A stretch of DNA of 64,000 nt from Streptomyces sp. Isolate_45 (lineage in GTDB: Bacteria; Actinomycetota; Actinomycetes; Streptomycetales; Streptomycetaceae): the NCBI RefSeq assembly GCF_024721315.2, contig NZ_JANFAK020000008.1, positions 1-64,000 of the forward strand. The letters run 5' to 3'. The notes below the pieces were generated by a model. It had not been told where the DNA came from. It did not search any database and worked only from the letters and a program-made list of their open reading frames with translations. Made by a program: the position numbers and the translations under genes. This document shows positions 40,750-49,095 of this stretch, one piece after another (within the stretch, counting starts at the first letter, position 1; each line of letters starts with the position of its first letter).

Positions 40750-41500
40750 CCCGCCGCCCTTCGCGATTCCGGCCGTCATCGTCTGGAGCGGCAAGGGAGG
40801 CGTCGGGAAGTCCACCGTGGGCGCCGCCGTCACCCGCGGCCTCAAGACGCACGGCGCCCGGCCCGGTCACTTCGACGCCGACCTCACCGGCCCCTCCGCC
40901 CCCGCCCTCTTCGGTGTCGACGGCCGCCTGCGCGTCGCCGGCCAGCGCATCCAACCCGCGATCAGCGCGGGCATCCCCGTCGTGTCCACCGGCCTCCTCG
41001 CCGACGCCGACCGGCCCTTCATCTGGCACGGACCACTCCTACGCGGCGCCATGCACCAGCTCCTGCACGACACCGACTGGGGCCCCCTGGACGTACTCGT
41101 GGTGGATCTGCCCCCGGGCACCGGCGAACCACAGCTCGCCGTACTGACCGAACTCGACGTCGTCGGGGCCGTCATCGTCACCACCCCCCACGAACTCGCC
41201 CTCCTCGACGTCCGACGGTCCCTGCGCATGCTCGAAGAAGCGTCCGTACCGGTCGTCGCCATCGTCGAAAACCTCGCCGAAGCGATCTGTCCTTCCTGCG
41301 CCCACTCCTGGCCGCCGTTCCCCGGCACGGCCGGCGAGAGCCTGCACGCGCTGCTGCCCGACGCCCGCCTCATCCGCCTGCCCATCGACAGCCAGGCACC
41401 CGCGATCGACGCCGACGGCAACACCGACGCCGCCCTCATCCGCCACCTCACCGAAGCCGGCCTCTACCGCGACCTCCTCGCCCTCCTCCCCACGCCCTGA
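40739..41500 (+). CDS. Mrp/ApbC-like P-loop ATPase
   Basis: The 253-residue protein has the deviant Walker A (IVWSGKGGVGKSTVGAAVTR, about residues 11-30), switch region (FDADLTGPSAPALFGV) and Walker B-like LDVLVVDLPPGTGEPQ. A CxxC (CPSC near 184) could carry an Fe-S cluster, as in Mrp/NBP35 proteins. It overlaps the S66 gene by 11 bases. It may deliver a cluster to a pathway enzyme, although no radical-SAM or Fe-S enzyme is visible in the block. Confidence 0.85.
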   Translation: MASDPPPFAIPAVIVWSGKGGVGKSTVGAAVTRGLKTHGARPGHFDADLTGPSAPALFGVDGRLRVAGQRIQPAISAGIPVVSTGLLADADRPFIWHGPLLRGAMHQLLHDTDWGPLDVLVVDLPPGTGEPQLAVLTELDVVGAVIVTTPHELALLDVRRSLRMLEEASVPVVAIVENLAEAICPSCAHSWPPFPGTAGESLHALLPDARLIRLPIDSQAPAIDADGNTDAALIRHLTEAGLYRDLLALLPTP

Positions 41501-41519
41501 CCACGACGAAAGGACCCAC

Positions 41520-42335
41520 GTGCCCCGCATCGACCCCCGCGTCATCGCCCACTACGAAACCCACGACCAAACCGACCGGCTGCACGCCACCGCCACCGGC
41601 CGCCTCGAACTCACCCGCACCCAGCACCTCCTGCGCCGCCACCTGCCGCCCGCCCCGGCCCGCGTCCTCGACGTCGGTGGCGGACCCGGCATCCACGCCC
41701 GATGGCTGACCGACCAGGGCTACACCGTCCACCTGATCGACCCCGTCCCCCACCACCTCACACAGGCCGGCGCACACGCGAGCTGCACCACCGAACTCGG
41801 CGACGCCCGCCGCCTCACCGCCCCCGACAACTCCCACGACGCCGCCCTCCTCCTGGGCCCCCTCTACCACCTGCCCGACCGGCACGACCGGATCACCGCA
41901 CTACGGGAGGCGCAGCGCGTCGTACGCCCCGGCGGCCTGATCGCCGCCGCCGCCATCAGCCGGTACTCGCTCCTCCAGGACCACGGCACCGTCACCAGCC
42001 TGACCGACGAGGACGTACGTCGACGCCTCGGTACGCGCCTGGCCAGCGGCTACCAACCCGAGCCCGACGCCGACCCCACCGGACTGTTCACCGCCGCCCA
42101 CTTCCACACCGGCGACGAACTCCTCGCCGAAGCCACCGAAGCCGGTCTGACCGATGCCGTGCTCCACGGAATCGAAGGCCCTGCATGGGCAATCCTCAAA
42201 GGGATCGAGCGACACACCGGCGAATCGCCCGGCGACCTGCTCGCCATGGCGCTCGAAGCGGCCCATCTCGCCGACCCGCACCCGGCCACCGCCGACATGT
42301 CCGCCCACATGCTCCTCCTCGCAACGGGCGGATGA
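41520..42335 (+). CDS. SAM-dependent methyltransferase (UbiE-like)
   Basis: The 271-residue protein starts at GTG after CGAAAGGACCCAC. Motif I is at about residue 47 (RVLDVGGGPGIHARWLTDQG), motif II follows (VHLIDPVPHHL), and motif III is DAALLLGPLYHLPDRHDRIT. Homologues methylate small molecules. It is the last gene of the block, 19 bases after the Mrp gene, and the second methyltransferase there. Confidence 0.85.
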   Translation: MPRIDPRVIAHYETHDQTDRLHATATGRLELTRTQHLLRRHLPPAPARVLDVGGGPGIHARWLTDQGYTVHLIDPVPHHLTQAGAHASCTTELGDARRLTAPDNSHDAALLLGPLYHLPDRHDRITALREAQRVVRPGGLIAAAAISRYSLLQDHGTVTSLTDEDVRRRLGTRLASGYQPEPDADPTGLFTAAHFHTGDELLAEATEAGLTDAVLHGIEGPAWAILKGIERHTGESPGDLLAMALEAAHLADPHPATADMSAHMLLLATGG

Positions 42336-42557
42336 CGAACCGCCCCGGTCGGTCGCCTTCCAGTCCTCAATATCGAAGACGCCCACCATCAACGAACAGC
42401 TCGTCGCGGCCGCCGCGGTCGTGAGGCCCCGGGAGTCGCGACCAGACCAGGGGACGTGCAGCATGGCCTCGGTCCAGGCGAAGGGCCCGGCCCCCTCATG
42501 GAGGGGAACCCTTGCCCTCTCTGTCTCACCAGTCAGGGTGCCTTCAGCAACAAGGTG

Positions 42558-43676
42558 TCATGCGGTGGGTCCGCGACGGCGCCCCGGGTCGATGCCCTTG
42601 CGACGTAGATGCGACGGCTGCTCGGTGTTGTCCTGCCGCTTGCGGGGTGAACCGCCGGCGGGGGGCTTGCGCACGCCTGTGGACCTCAGCCGTGCGGCCG
42701 AAGCCGACGGCCGGGGCGCCGGAGCGGAAGTGCTGCTGATGCTCATGTCGCCCTCTACGCTGCGGTGCTGCATGGCCGGAGCGTGCGGGCCCGGCTGGGG
42801 CGTCCCTGCCCAGGCCCCGCGGTCGATCTCGATGAGGCCGGTCAGCAGCCCTTCGGAGTGCAGTCGTTCGGCATTGGTGCGGGCCACCGAGAACGCGGAA
42901 TCGGGTTGGTCCGGTGGGTACAGAGCGCGAATGAGAGGCTCGGGGGCCATACGGCCCCCGTAGCTGTCGGTGCCCTCGTCGAAGCGCGTACGCCCCAGCT
43001 CCCAGCGCAAGGCGTTCTGTTCCAGGGAGGTTCGCATCGGTACCTCCACGCTCATCACCACGCGGTCCGTGTAGCCCTCGCGCGCCAGATTGCCGAGCAT
43101 GGACGCAGTCCAGTCGAAGTCCGCCATCACGCCGTCGTACAGCAAATTGAAGCCCTCCGACCGAGCCCAGCTTTCGAAGGCGTCGCGGAGGAAGGAGCTC
43201 TCACGATGGACCAGAGGAGCCAGCTCGGCGGGCGCCAGCCGCAGGCCCCCCGGCAGGACATAGGCTTCCGCAGGCAGGGTGGGAGCGCCCCCGTGGCGGA
43301 GGATCGCTTCCTTGAAATTGTCGGGGTCCAGGACTACGTACTCGGCAGGGTCCACCCCATGCGCCTGGGCCAAGGCCTGACCGAGCTCGGTACCGTCGCC
43401 CTGTCGTGCGCGCAGCAGGGTCTGCGCCTGCCCCTTGCCGGCACCCGGCGGTCCCGACGTCAGTAGCACCGCCTTGGCGCCGCGAGGCAGGCCCGCGCAT
43501 TTGTCCTTGGCCTCTTCCAGGATGACCCGGTGGAACCGCAGGCGATCCAAGGTCCACGAGCCGCCGACCTGATGCCGCCCGTAGGTGTCCGACGGGCCGG
43601 TGGCCAGGTCGCCCTGGGTGAAACGGTCTTGCAGGTGCTGGTAGACACCTCGGTACTCCGGCTTCAGAACGTCCAT
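42558..43676 (-). CDS. Zeta-toxin-like P-loop kinase
   Basis: The 372-residue protein has a P-loop at about residues 75-83 (GPPGAGKGQ), then VVLDPDNFKEAIL and RESSFLRDAFESWARSEGFN as in zeta/PezT toxins, which phosphorylate UDP-GlcNAc. YGGRMAPEPLIRALYPP is a further conserved block. The residue after the P-loop lysine is Gly, as in adenylate kinases, and the expected Thr/Ser is Gln. The last 90 residues are basic and disordered. A small gene (43705) upstream is a probable antitoxin. Confidence 0.75.
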   Translation of the reverse strand: MDVLKPEYRGVYQHLQDRFTQGDLATGPSDTYGRHQVGGSWTLDRLRFHRVILEEAKDKCAGLPRGAKAVLLTSGPPGAGKGQAQTLLRARQGDGTELGQALAQAHGVDPAEYVVLDPDNFKEAILRHGGAPTLPAEAYVLPGGLRLAPAELAPLVHRESSFLRDAFESWARSEGFNLLYDGVMADFDWTASMLGNLAREGYTDRVVMSVEVPMRTSLEQNALRWELGRTRFDEGTDSYGGRMAPEPLIRALYPPDQPDSAFSVARTNAERLHSEGLLTGLIEIDRGAWAGTPQPGPHAPAMQHRSVEGDMSISSTSAPAPRPSASAARLRSTGVRKPPAGGSPRKRQDNTEQPSHLRRKGIDPGRRRGPTA

Positions 43677-43704
43677 CAGGCCTCCCCCCTCCGCCTCGGC
43701 GTCG

Positions 43705-43935
43705 TCAGGGCTGCTGCCGACGCCGGGTGATTTCCTGGTAGTCGGCCTCGGTGATCTGGCCGTTGAGGAGTGCAGTCGCCAGCACGTCCGAGGTGTTGTC
43801 CTGGTGGGTCGGCAGGGTGTGGGCGGGATCGAAGGCGGTCTCCTCCAGCGGCCATGCCGCGACAGTCTCGATCATCTCCGCCCGGGCGATTTCGCCCTCC
43901 GCGTAGCTGGCGAGGTAGGCGCGCAATGAAGCCAT
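43705..43935 (-). CDS. Putative antitoxin upstream of the zeta-like gene
   Basis: This 76-residue protein (MASLRAYLASYAEGEIARAE ... EITRRRQQP) is helical and acidic. It ends 28 bases before the toxin start on the same strand, the usual antitoxin-toxin order. It resembles small helical proteins found beside streptomycete zeta homologues but has no clear similarity to classical epsilon. Assignment is by position. Confidence 0.55.
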   Translation of the reverse strand: MASLRAYLASYAEGEIARAEMIETVAAWPLEETAFDPAHTLPTHQDNTSDVLATALLNGQITEADYQEITRRRQQP

Positions 43936-44092
43936 CAGATCATTCCTTCCATGTTCATGATCTTGGGGATCAGTCTGCCAGGAGTGCCGCGACGGTCCGG
44001 CGGGGCCTCGTCGCTTTCGGCCGGCCGGGCACGGTATGCGAAGAGGCGCCGGCCGGGGTTGCGGCGTCCCTGGTTCACCCTCAACATACCCC

Positions 44093-44120
44093 GGATCTCA
44101 CCTCTTAAGAGGTGAGATCC
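44093..44120. promoter_or_regulatory. 28-bp perfect palindrome before the SprT-like gene
   Basis: The site reads GGATCTCA-CCTCTTAAGAGG-TGAGATCC, exactly equal to its reverse complement. A shorter version lies at 12926-12945. TAGGCT at 44124-44129 could be the -10 box, placing the palindrome over the promoter spacer and the transcription start at or near the ATG (44135), so the mRNA may be leaderless. Confidence 0.7.
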
Positions 44121-44134
44121 TCTAGGCTGTCGTC

Positions 44135-44986
44135 ATGTCCGCACAGGCCGCAGTAGCCGAAGTCCCCGCGCCCGCAGCTCCGTTGCAGGCCGCTCCCGAC
44201 CTGCCGCTCGACTCCATCGGTGAGCTCGGAGTCGCCGTCACCACCGCTCTCGTGCACGCGTGGAACGCGGTACGTGAGCGGCATCCCGATGTACCGGAAG
44301 CGATCATCACCATGGCAACCGGGGGCCGCGAGAGCTCAGTCAAGCTCGCGCACTTCTGGAGAAGCAAGTGGGCTGCCCGCGAAGGGGAGGATCGCCACCA
44401 CGAGGTGTTCGTCACCGCCGAAGCACTCTCCGGAGGAGCCGCCAAAGTCATCGGCAGCCTGGTGCACGAAGCCGCCCACGGGCTGTGCCTCACCCGCGAG
44501 ATCGACGACTGCTCGGTCAGTCAGTACCACAACAAGCATTTCAAGAAGGCGGCCGCCGAGCTGGGGCTCGTGCAGCGCGAAGGGGTCGAACCCAACGACA
44601 GGAAGAAGTACGGATACGCGTTCACGGACCTTGGCGAGGAGGCCAAGAAGGTGTACGCCGACCACATCGCCGCCCTGGACGCGGCAATCAAGGCCACCCG
44701 CAGGCCTGACCCGCTCGCCATCCCCACCTCTCGATCCCGCAAGAAGCGAGACACCGCCGCCGCCAGCGGCAACGCGACTGGGGAGGGCGAGGTACCGCCA
44801 CCCCGCGCGGACAAGGAGGACCGCAACTACACCAAGGCGATCTGCGCCTGCGACCCGCCCACAGTCATTCGGGTCTCGCCACGCACGCTCGACAGCCGCA
44901 AGATTCTTTGCGGCGACTGCAAGACCGCCTTCACGCAGGAAACAGCGCCCGCTGACCGCCGCGGCAGCGAGGACAGTGACGAGTAG
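44135..44986 (+). CDS. SprT-like zinc metalloprotease with C-terminal zinc ribbon
   Basis: The 283-residue protein has the metalloprotease HExxH at residues 111-115 (SLVHEAAHGLCLT) and a likely third ligand in SVSQYHNKHFKKAAAELGL, as in SprT/SPRTN-like proteins. A basic linker leads to a zinc ribbon (AICACDPP ... ILCGDCKTAF). SprT-like proteins cleave DNA-protein crosslinks in eukaryotes; the bacterial role is less clear. The palindrome just upstream suggests tight regulation, perhaps in response to DNA damage or replication. Confidence 0.75.
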   Translation: MSAQAAVAEVPAPAAPLQAAPDLPLDSIGELGVAVTTALVHAWNAVRERHPDVPEAIITMATGGRESSVKLAHFWRSKWAAREGEDRHHEVFVTAEALSGGAAKVIGSLVHEAAHGLCLTREIDDCSVSQYHNKHFKKAAAELGLVQREGVEPNDRKKYGYAFTDLGEEAKKVYADHIAALDAAIKATRRPDPLAIPTSRSRKKRDTAAASGNATGEGEVPPPRADKEDRNYTKAICACDPPTVIRVSPRTLDSRKILCGDCKTAFTQETAPADRRGSEDSDE

Positions 44987-44999
44987 AACCTCCCGCCAT

Positions 45000-45700
45000 G
45001 GCCCTGTTCTCGTATAGCTACGGTCAGGTGGCGTGTAGCGCTGTGTGGTGGTCAGTGAACATGCGGCGAGGCGTCGGAAAGGAACCGGTCAAGTCCAAGG
45101 CGGGCCTTCTCTCCTCGTCCCGCGCGGTCTTGCTCATCGTGCGCCACATGGATTTCGGTTGTGGCGTCTAGAGCCTCCTGCGCTAACTGGCCCAGGTCGG
45201 AATCACCACAGATGAGGCGGACTCGGCATAGCGCCGCTGTAGCTTCCGCCCGCCGCTGGTAGGAGGCTTCACGAGCGCTGATGAATTGAGGGCTGTTCGG
45301 ATCGGCTTGTTCCAAATGCCAGCGGTCGTTCTGACTCCGGCGGAAGTCGGTGAGAGCCGCTGCGAAGGCGCTGTAAGCGGCTACCCGTTCGTGCCAGAGC
45401 TGTTGGTTTCGGGTGAACCGTTCGGCCTGCCGGGCCATGCCTCGTTGGAACACGAAGGTGAGGGTGGAGCCAGCCAGCGTCGCGAAGACGGCAATGAGGC
45501 TCGTAAGCGCGGCATTCATGTTTTCAGGATCCTCCGCTGAAGCGTATGGAGGTAGGGGTCGGCGTCGAACCGGACCGGTCCCGATACCCAGTGCCGGGCG
45601 ATCCAGCGGGATAGACCGCCTTGCAAGCTAAGAGGAACGAGGCTTGGGACGGTCCGCAGCGCTAGATACCACCTGACCGTAGCTATACGAGAACAGGGCC
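45000..45700. mobile_element. 0.7-kb cassette bounded by 32-bp perfect inverted repeats
   Basis: GGCCCTGTTCTCGTATAGCT and the next 12 bases (45000-45031) recur exactly inverted at 45669-45700. A further 8-bp match (TAGCGCTG) extends each arm inward. One gene (45052-45519, minus strand) lies between. Either this is a small non-autonomous mobile element or the repeats permit inversion of the enclosed gene. No transposase is present and no target duplication was found. Confidence 0.6.
45052..45519 (-). CDS. Membrane-anchored hypothetical protein inside the inverted-repeat cassette
   Basis: This 155-residue protein starts at ATG with an N-terminal membrane helix (ALTSLIAVFATLAGSTLTFV), a basic turn (FQRGMARQ) and a long cytoplasmic helical domain rich in Arg, Gln and Glu. 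Similar single-helix proteins (MNAALTSL...) are common and unassigned in Streptomyces. It is enclosed by 32-bp inverted repeats. Confidence 0.65.
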   Translation of the reverse strand: MNAALTSLIAVFATLAGSTLTFVFQRGMARQAERFTRNQQLWHERVAAYSAFAAALTDFRRSQNDRWHLEQADPNSPQFISAREASYQRRAEATAALCRVRLICGDSDLGQLAQEALDATTEIHVAHDEQDRAGRGEKARLGLDRFLSDASPHVH

Positions 45701-45781
45701 GCCATCGCACCGCGGCCCCCTCGGAACCCTCCGGCGGGGCCGCCGTGCGCGTTACTGCTGCGGGGACCTCGGGAGGGAGCC

Positions 45782-46243
45782 TCAGGTCGGCTCGACCACG
45801 GTGTCGCGCCGGTCGTCCCAGCGCGTGCAGTGGGTGGTCTCGCGACCGTCGCCCTGCCACCGGACGGTGATCTGCCACGACGGCCACGACCCCGGCGGGC
45901 GGTCCCGCTCGATGTCGAGGACCTCGTAGGCCTCCCCGTTGGCGCCGACGCGGTAGTGGCCGCCGATCCGGCGCGGGCCGACCTGGAGGTTCACGAACTC
46001 CGCGTGCGTGAGCTCGTAGCCCTCCTCGTGGTCACCCAGCGACTCGGCGGCGGTGTCGCAGCCGCACTCGGTGCAGCCGCCGTACCGCTGCGGGCTGACG
46101 GTGCCGCAGGTCGCACACGTCACCAGCGGCTCACCGCAGTCGTGACAAGCGTCGTAGTGCGGTGGATTGCTCGCGCCGCAGGTGCAGGTGGACGCCCGCC
46201 GCTCCCGCAGCGCGATGGCGACGTCTTCCTCGTATGTGCCCAT
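45782..46243 (-). CDS. Zinc-ribbon protein at the end of a small operon
   Basis: The 153-residue protein has three CxxC-type pairs in its first 60 residues (CTCGASNPPHYDACHDCGEP, VTCATCG, CTECGC), consistent with two zinc ribbons. A strand-rich domain follows (GGHYRVGANGEAYEVLDIER; WQITVRWQGDGRE). It lies 70 bases downstream of the 263-residue gene on the same strand and may belong to that operon. Function unknown. Confidence 0.65.
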   Translation of the reverse strand: MGTYEEDVAIALRERRASTCTCGASNPPHYDACHDCGEPLVTCATCGTVSPQRYGGCTECGCDTAAESLGDHEEGYELTHAEFVNLQVGPRRIGGHYRVGANGEAYEVLDIERDRPPGSWPSWQITVRWQGDGRETTHCTRWDDRRDTVVEPT

Positions 46244-46313
46244 GGGGGCTCCTCTCGTACGGGCCGGGGTGGTCCCGACTCGGATGGTGGCCTTTCTGGC
46301 CAGACAAAACGGA

Positions 46314-47105
46314 TCAGACGGAGCGGAGGCGGCGCAGGGCTCGCGCCGGCGGCGGGTTGCCCGGGTCAGGCCAGTCGTCGGCCGACAACCCGTAGGACGG
46401 CGGATCCCAGTGGGCCGGGGCGTAGTGGCGATACACCGCTTCCCACGGCGCCTTGAAGTACGCGGGCAGCAGCCCGCCGTGGTTCGGGATCGGTTCGGGC
46501 GCGGCCGCGTTCTGCTCGCGGACCTGCTCCGCGACCCGTTCGGCGTGCTCGACGTGCCGCCGGCAGAACCACCGTGCGGTCGTCCAGCCGGTGCGCGGGT
46601 CCAGCTCCAGCACCTTGTGGTGGGAGTCGGCCCCGCACACCCCCTGCGCGTTGCGGAAGTCGGCTGGCGGCGGGCTGAACCGCGCGGCGGCGGCATAGAC
46701 CGGGGAGGGCGAGTCACGAGGCCACAGCGGCACCGCGTTCTCTTCGGGCCCGGTGACGGTGATGTGGGGCCGGTAGACGTACGGGCGCAGGCGCGGAGCC
46801 TCGCAGCCCGGAGCCTGCCCCGGGCCCCAGTCGCCCGCCGCGTCGGGCGGCTCGTAGCGGGGCGCGTCGTCGGCGACCAAGGCGTCGAACCGAGGGCGAC
46901 CCGTTCCCGAACTCCGGCCCAGGGCCCGTGCGGCGATGCTCAGCACCCGCCCGGGCTCGTCCGGGGCGATGAAGAGGGCATACGCCACGGCGAGCAGGAG
47001 CTCCCGCGCCGGCGGGGCGGCCCGCCGGTCGCCGTAGATCCGGTGAGTGGTCTCCGCGTACGTCGCCGCCCGGTCCAGGCGCGGTACGTCGGTGGCCGGG
47101 CTCAC
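46314..47105 (-). CDS. Hypothetical protein in the nucleotide-related operon
   Basis: The 263-residue protein starts at GTG overlapping the preceding stop (GTGA). It has a helical N-terminus (YAETTHRIYGDRRAAPPARE) and Trp/Pro-rich central and C-terminal parts (VCGADSHHKVLELDPRTGWT). CGADSHH and CRRHVEH could bind zinc. No family is recognised; coupling to the P-loop kinase upstream suggests a shared task. Confidence 0.65.
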   Translation of the reverse strand: MSPATDVPRLDRAATYAETTHRIYGDRRAAPPARELLLAVAYALFIAPDEPGRVLSIAARALGRSSGTGRPRFDALVADDAPRYEPPDAAGDWGPGQAPGCEAPRLRPYVYRPHITVTGPEENAVPLWPRDSPSPVYAAAARFSPPPADFRNAQGVCGADSHHKVLELDPRTGWTTARWFCRRHVEHAERVAEQVREQNAAAPEPIPNHGGLLPAYFKAPWEAVYRHYAPAHWDPPSYGLSADDWPDPGNPPPARALRRLRSV

Positions 47106-48649
47106 CCGAGGACAGGCCGCGCGTGGATCGGGATGTGGATCTCCCCGCCGCCGCAGTCGAAGTCGACCCACTCGTGCTCGGGGGCGAGCACCCAGCCGTT
47201 GTCCGTCGCCGCGCGCACGGTCTCCCGGACCGCCTCGGTCCTGCTGGTGTAGTCCCCGAGGTTCACGGACGCGAGCGGCATCCCGAGGTCGGAGGTGTAG
47301 GTGTCCACCGACGCCCCCCACGTGTCGGCCTCGATGTGCATGATCAGGAGGTGCGTGGCCTCCAGACCGGCGCGGGCGGCGAGCCCGAGGTAGAGGACGT
47401 GATCGGTCTGCATCACCAGCCCCTCGTAGTGGGGGAAGTAGTTGCCGAGGTCCTCGTGTGCCTCCTCGTCGCCCTCCTGCGCCTTGCGCAGTACGGCGAC
47501 GGCATCCGCGATCCGCTCGGGGGCAAGGACGTCGTCGGTGGACGTGGTGACTCCTGTCGGGACGGGTTCGATGTGGTGCACGGAGGTGAAGCCCTCTCCG
47601 AGCAGGACGTCCGGGGTGGCCACTCGCGCGAGGCCGTGCTGCCAGCGCAACGTGTCCTCGGGGACGCGCCGGTCGGCCGACCGCAGCGCGTTGCGAGCCA
47701 GGCAGATGTCGAGGTGAGGCAGGAAGAGCAGGGCGACGACGGGGCGCCCGAGCCGGCGGGCCCGCTCCACCAGTCCGGACCGCACGTGGGGCTCCACGTT
47801 TGTGGAGTCCAGGAAGACCGTCGTCCCGGCGTTCAGGTGCTGCTCCAGGAGGGCATTCTGCCGTTCCACGGCGGCCGGGGTGACGGACTGGTCGCCGGCG
47901 TCGCCGCCGATCTCACGCCTCAGGGAGTCGAGGCAGACCACGGCGTCGACCGCCGCCGTCTGGGCGTACGTCGACTTGCCCGAGGCCCCGGGGCCGACCG
48001 CGACCAGCAGCGTGCCGGGGACGAGGTCGAGAGCCGGGATGACCAGGAAGCGCGTTGTCGCCGTCTCCAGGCCGAGGTCGACGTCCTCGGGGTCGTCCTG
48101 GGCGGCCCATTCGGCGGTCGCTTCGATGTCGACCTCCCCGGTGCCGTGGTAGATGGTGACGCCGCCGTCGGCGTCCGTCTCGGTGTAGGACGGGAGGTCG
48201 GCGTCACGGTCCGGATCGGCCGTGCCGTAGGTCCGGCGCTGGCAGGACGGGCAGCGCCAGACGGTCTCGCCCTCCACCTGGAACGGCTCCGTCGGGCCCG
48301 AGCAGGCCGGGCACCCGGGCGGGGAGAGGAGGAGCCCGGGCCGGGTGGAGCCCAGTTCGAGGACCGACCAGCCGTGTTCCCGCAGGAGGTCCGCGTAGGC
48401 GGACACGAGGACGTACTCCTCGGCCTCGGCGTCGGCGAACGTGAGGCCGTTCAACACGCTGGGGAACGGGGTGCGATGGCTTACGCGGACCTGCCCGTGG
48501 CCGGGTGCGCCGGGGGAGCACAGGAATCCGGCGACGGCCACCTTGCGCGTGCGGTCGAACCGCGCGGCCGGGTGGGAGGCCAGGAGCAGAGCCCGCGCGG
48601 CAGCGGTGAGCGCGTCGTCGGGTTCGGGCGTGCTGATCTGGCGTGTCAT
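47102..48649 (-). CDS. P-loop kinase-like protein with zinc ribbon
   Basis: The 515-residue protein has a zinc ribbon near residue 110 (GCPACSG ... WRCPSCQ), then a P-loop kinase domain: Walker A near 218 (LLVAVGPGASGKSTYAQ), VCLDSLRREIGG, TTVFLDSTNVEPHVR and LARNALRSADRRVPEDTLRW, as in polynucleotide-kinase-like AAA_33 proteins. The C-terminal 150 residues are separate, ending EWVDFDCGGGEIHIP. It overlaps both neighbours by 4 bases. A nucleotide or RNA-end substrate is plausible. Confidence 0.75.
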   Translation of the reverse strand: MTRQISTPEPDDALTAAARALLLASHPAARFDRTRKVAVAGFLCSPGAPGHGQVRVSHRTPFPSVLNGLTFADAEAEEYVLVSAYADLLREHGWSVLELGSTRPGLLLSPPGCPACSGPTEPFQVEGETVWRCPSCQRRTYGTADPDRDADLPSYTETDADGGVTIYHGTGEVDIEATAEWAAQDDPEDVDLGLETATTRFLVIPALDLVPGTLLVAVGPGASGKSTYAQTAAVDAVVCLDSLRREIGGDAGDQSVTPAAVERQNALLEQHLNAGTTVFLDSTNVEPHVRSGLVERARRLGRPVVALLFLPHLDICLARNALRSADRRVPEDTLRWQHGLARVATPDVLLGEGFTSVHHIEPVPTGVTTSTDDVLAPERIADAVAVLRKAQEGDEEAHEDLGNYFPHYEGLVMQTDHVLYLGLAARAGLEATHLLIMHIEADTWGASVDTYTSDLGMPLASVNLGDYTSRTEAVRETVRAATDNGWVLAPEHEWVDFDCGGGEIHIPIHARPVLG

Positions 48650-49095
48650 CCCTGCACTTCCTTGGACGTCTGGTCGGCGGGCGGGGCCGCTTCACCGTCG
48701 TACGTGGCGTTGTCGTCGTCGGTCAGGCGCTGGAGAGCCACCCGTACCGGGACGTCACGGTCGAGCGTGACCGCGTCCAACAGGGGCCGGTGCAACGCGT
48801 CGTACCCGGCCATGTAGCCGCGGTGGTAGCGACAGAAGTCGTCGACGGCTTCCCCGCAGGTGAGGCAGTTCTCCCAGTCGGCGGTGTCGCACGGCTCGAT
48901 CTCCACCCGGTGCTCCGGGTCGGAAGACGGCAGCGTGAGCGCGGCCTCGGGGCGGCTGACGCCGAGTTCGCGCAGCGGCCAGTCTCCGGGCAGGTTCCGC
49001 ACCTTCAGGGCGAGCGCGGCCGCGACGGCGGGCTGATGCGCGGCCAGCCGGCGCCACAGGTCGTCGGCGGTGACCATCGGGTCGTGGAGTGTCAC
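48646..49095 (-). CDS. Hypothetical protein coupled to the nucleotide-related operon
   Basis: The 149-residue product starts at GTG overlapping the previous stop (GTGA), and its stop overlaps the kinase start (ATGA). It has a helical N-terminus (DDLWRRLAAHQPAVAAALAL), a Cys/His group (PCDTADWENCLTCGEAVDDF, then CRYHRGYMAG) and an acidic tail. A zinc site is possible. Family unknown. Confidence 0.65.
   Translation of the reverse strand: MTLHDPMVTADDLWRRLAAHQPAVAAALALKVRNLPGDWPLRELGVSRPEAALTLPSSDPEHRVEIEPCDTADWENCLTCGEAVDDFCRYHRGYMAGYDALHRPLLDAVTLDRDVPVRVALQRLTDDDNATYDGEAAPPADQTSKEVQG

Noticed and set aside
45000..45700. Inverted repeats as a tRNA or structured RNA gene
   Set aside because: The two arms are 640 bp apart with a coding gene between; no cloverleaf can be drawn.
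47123..48817. 564-residue plus-strand frame
   Set aside because: Antisense shadow of the P-loop kinase, whose Walker motifs and start context are clear.
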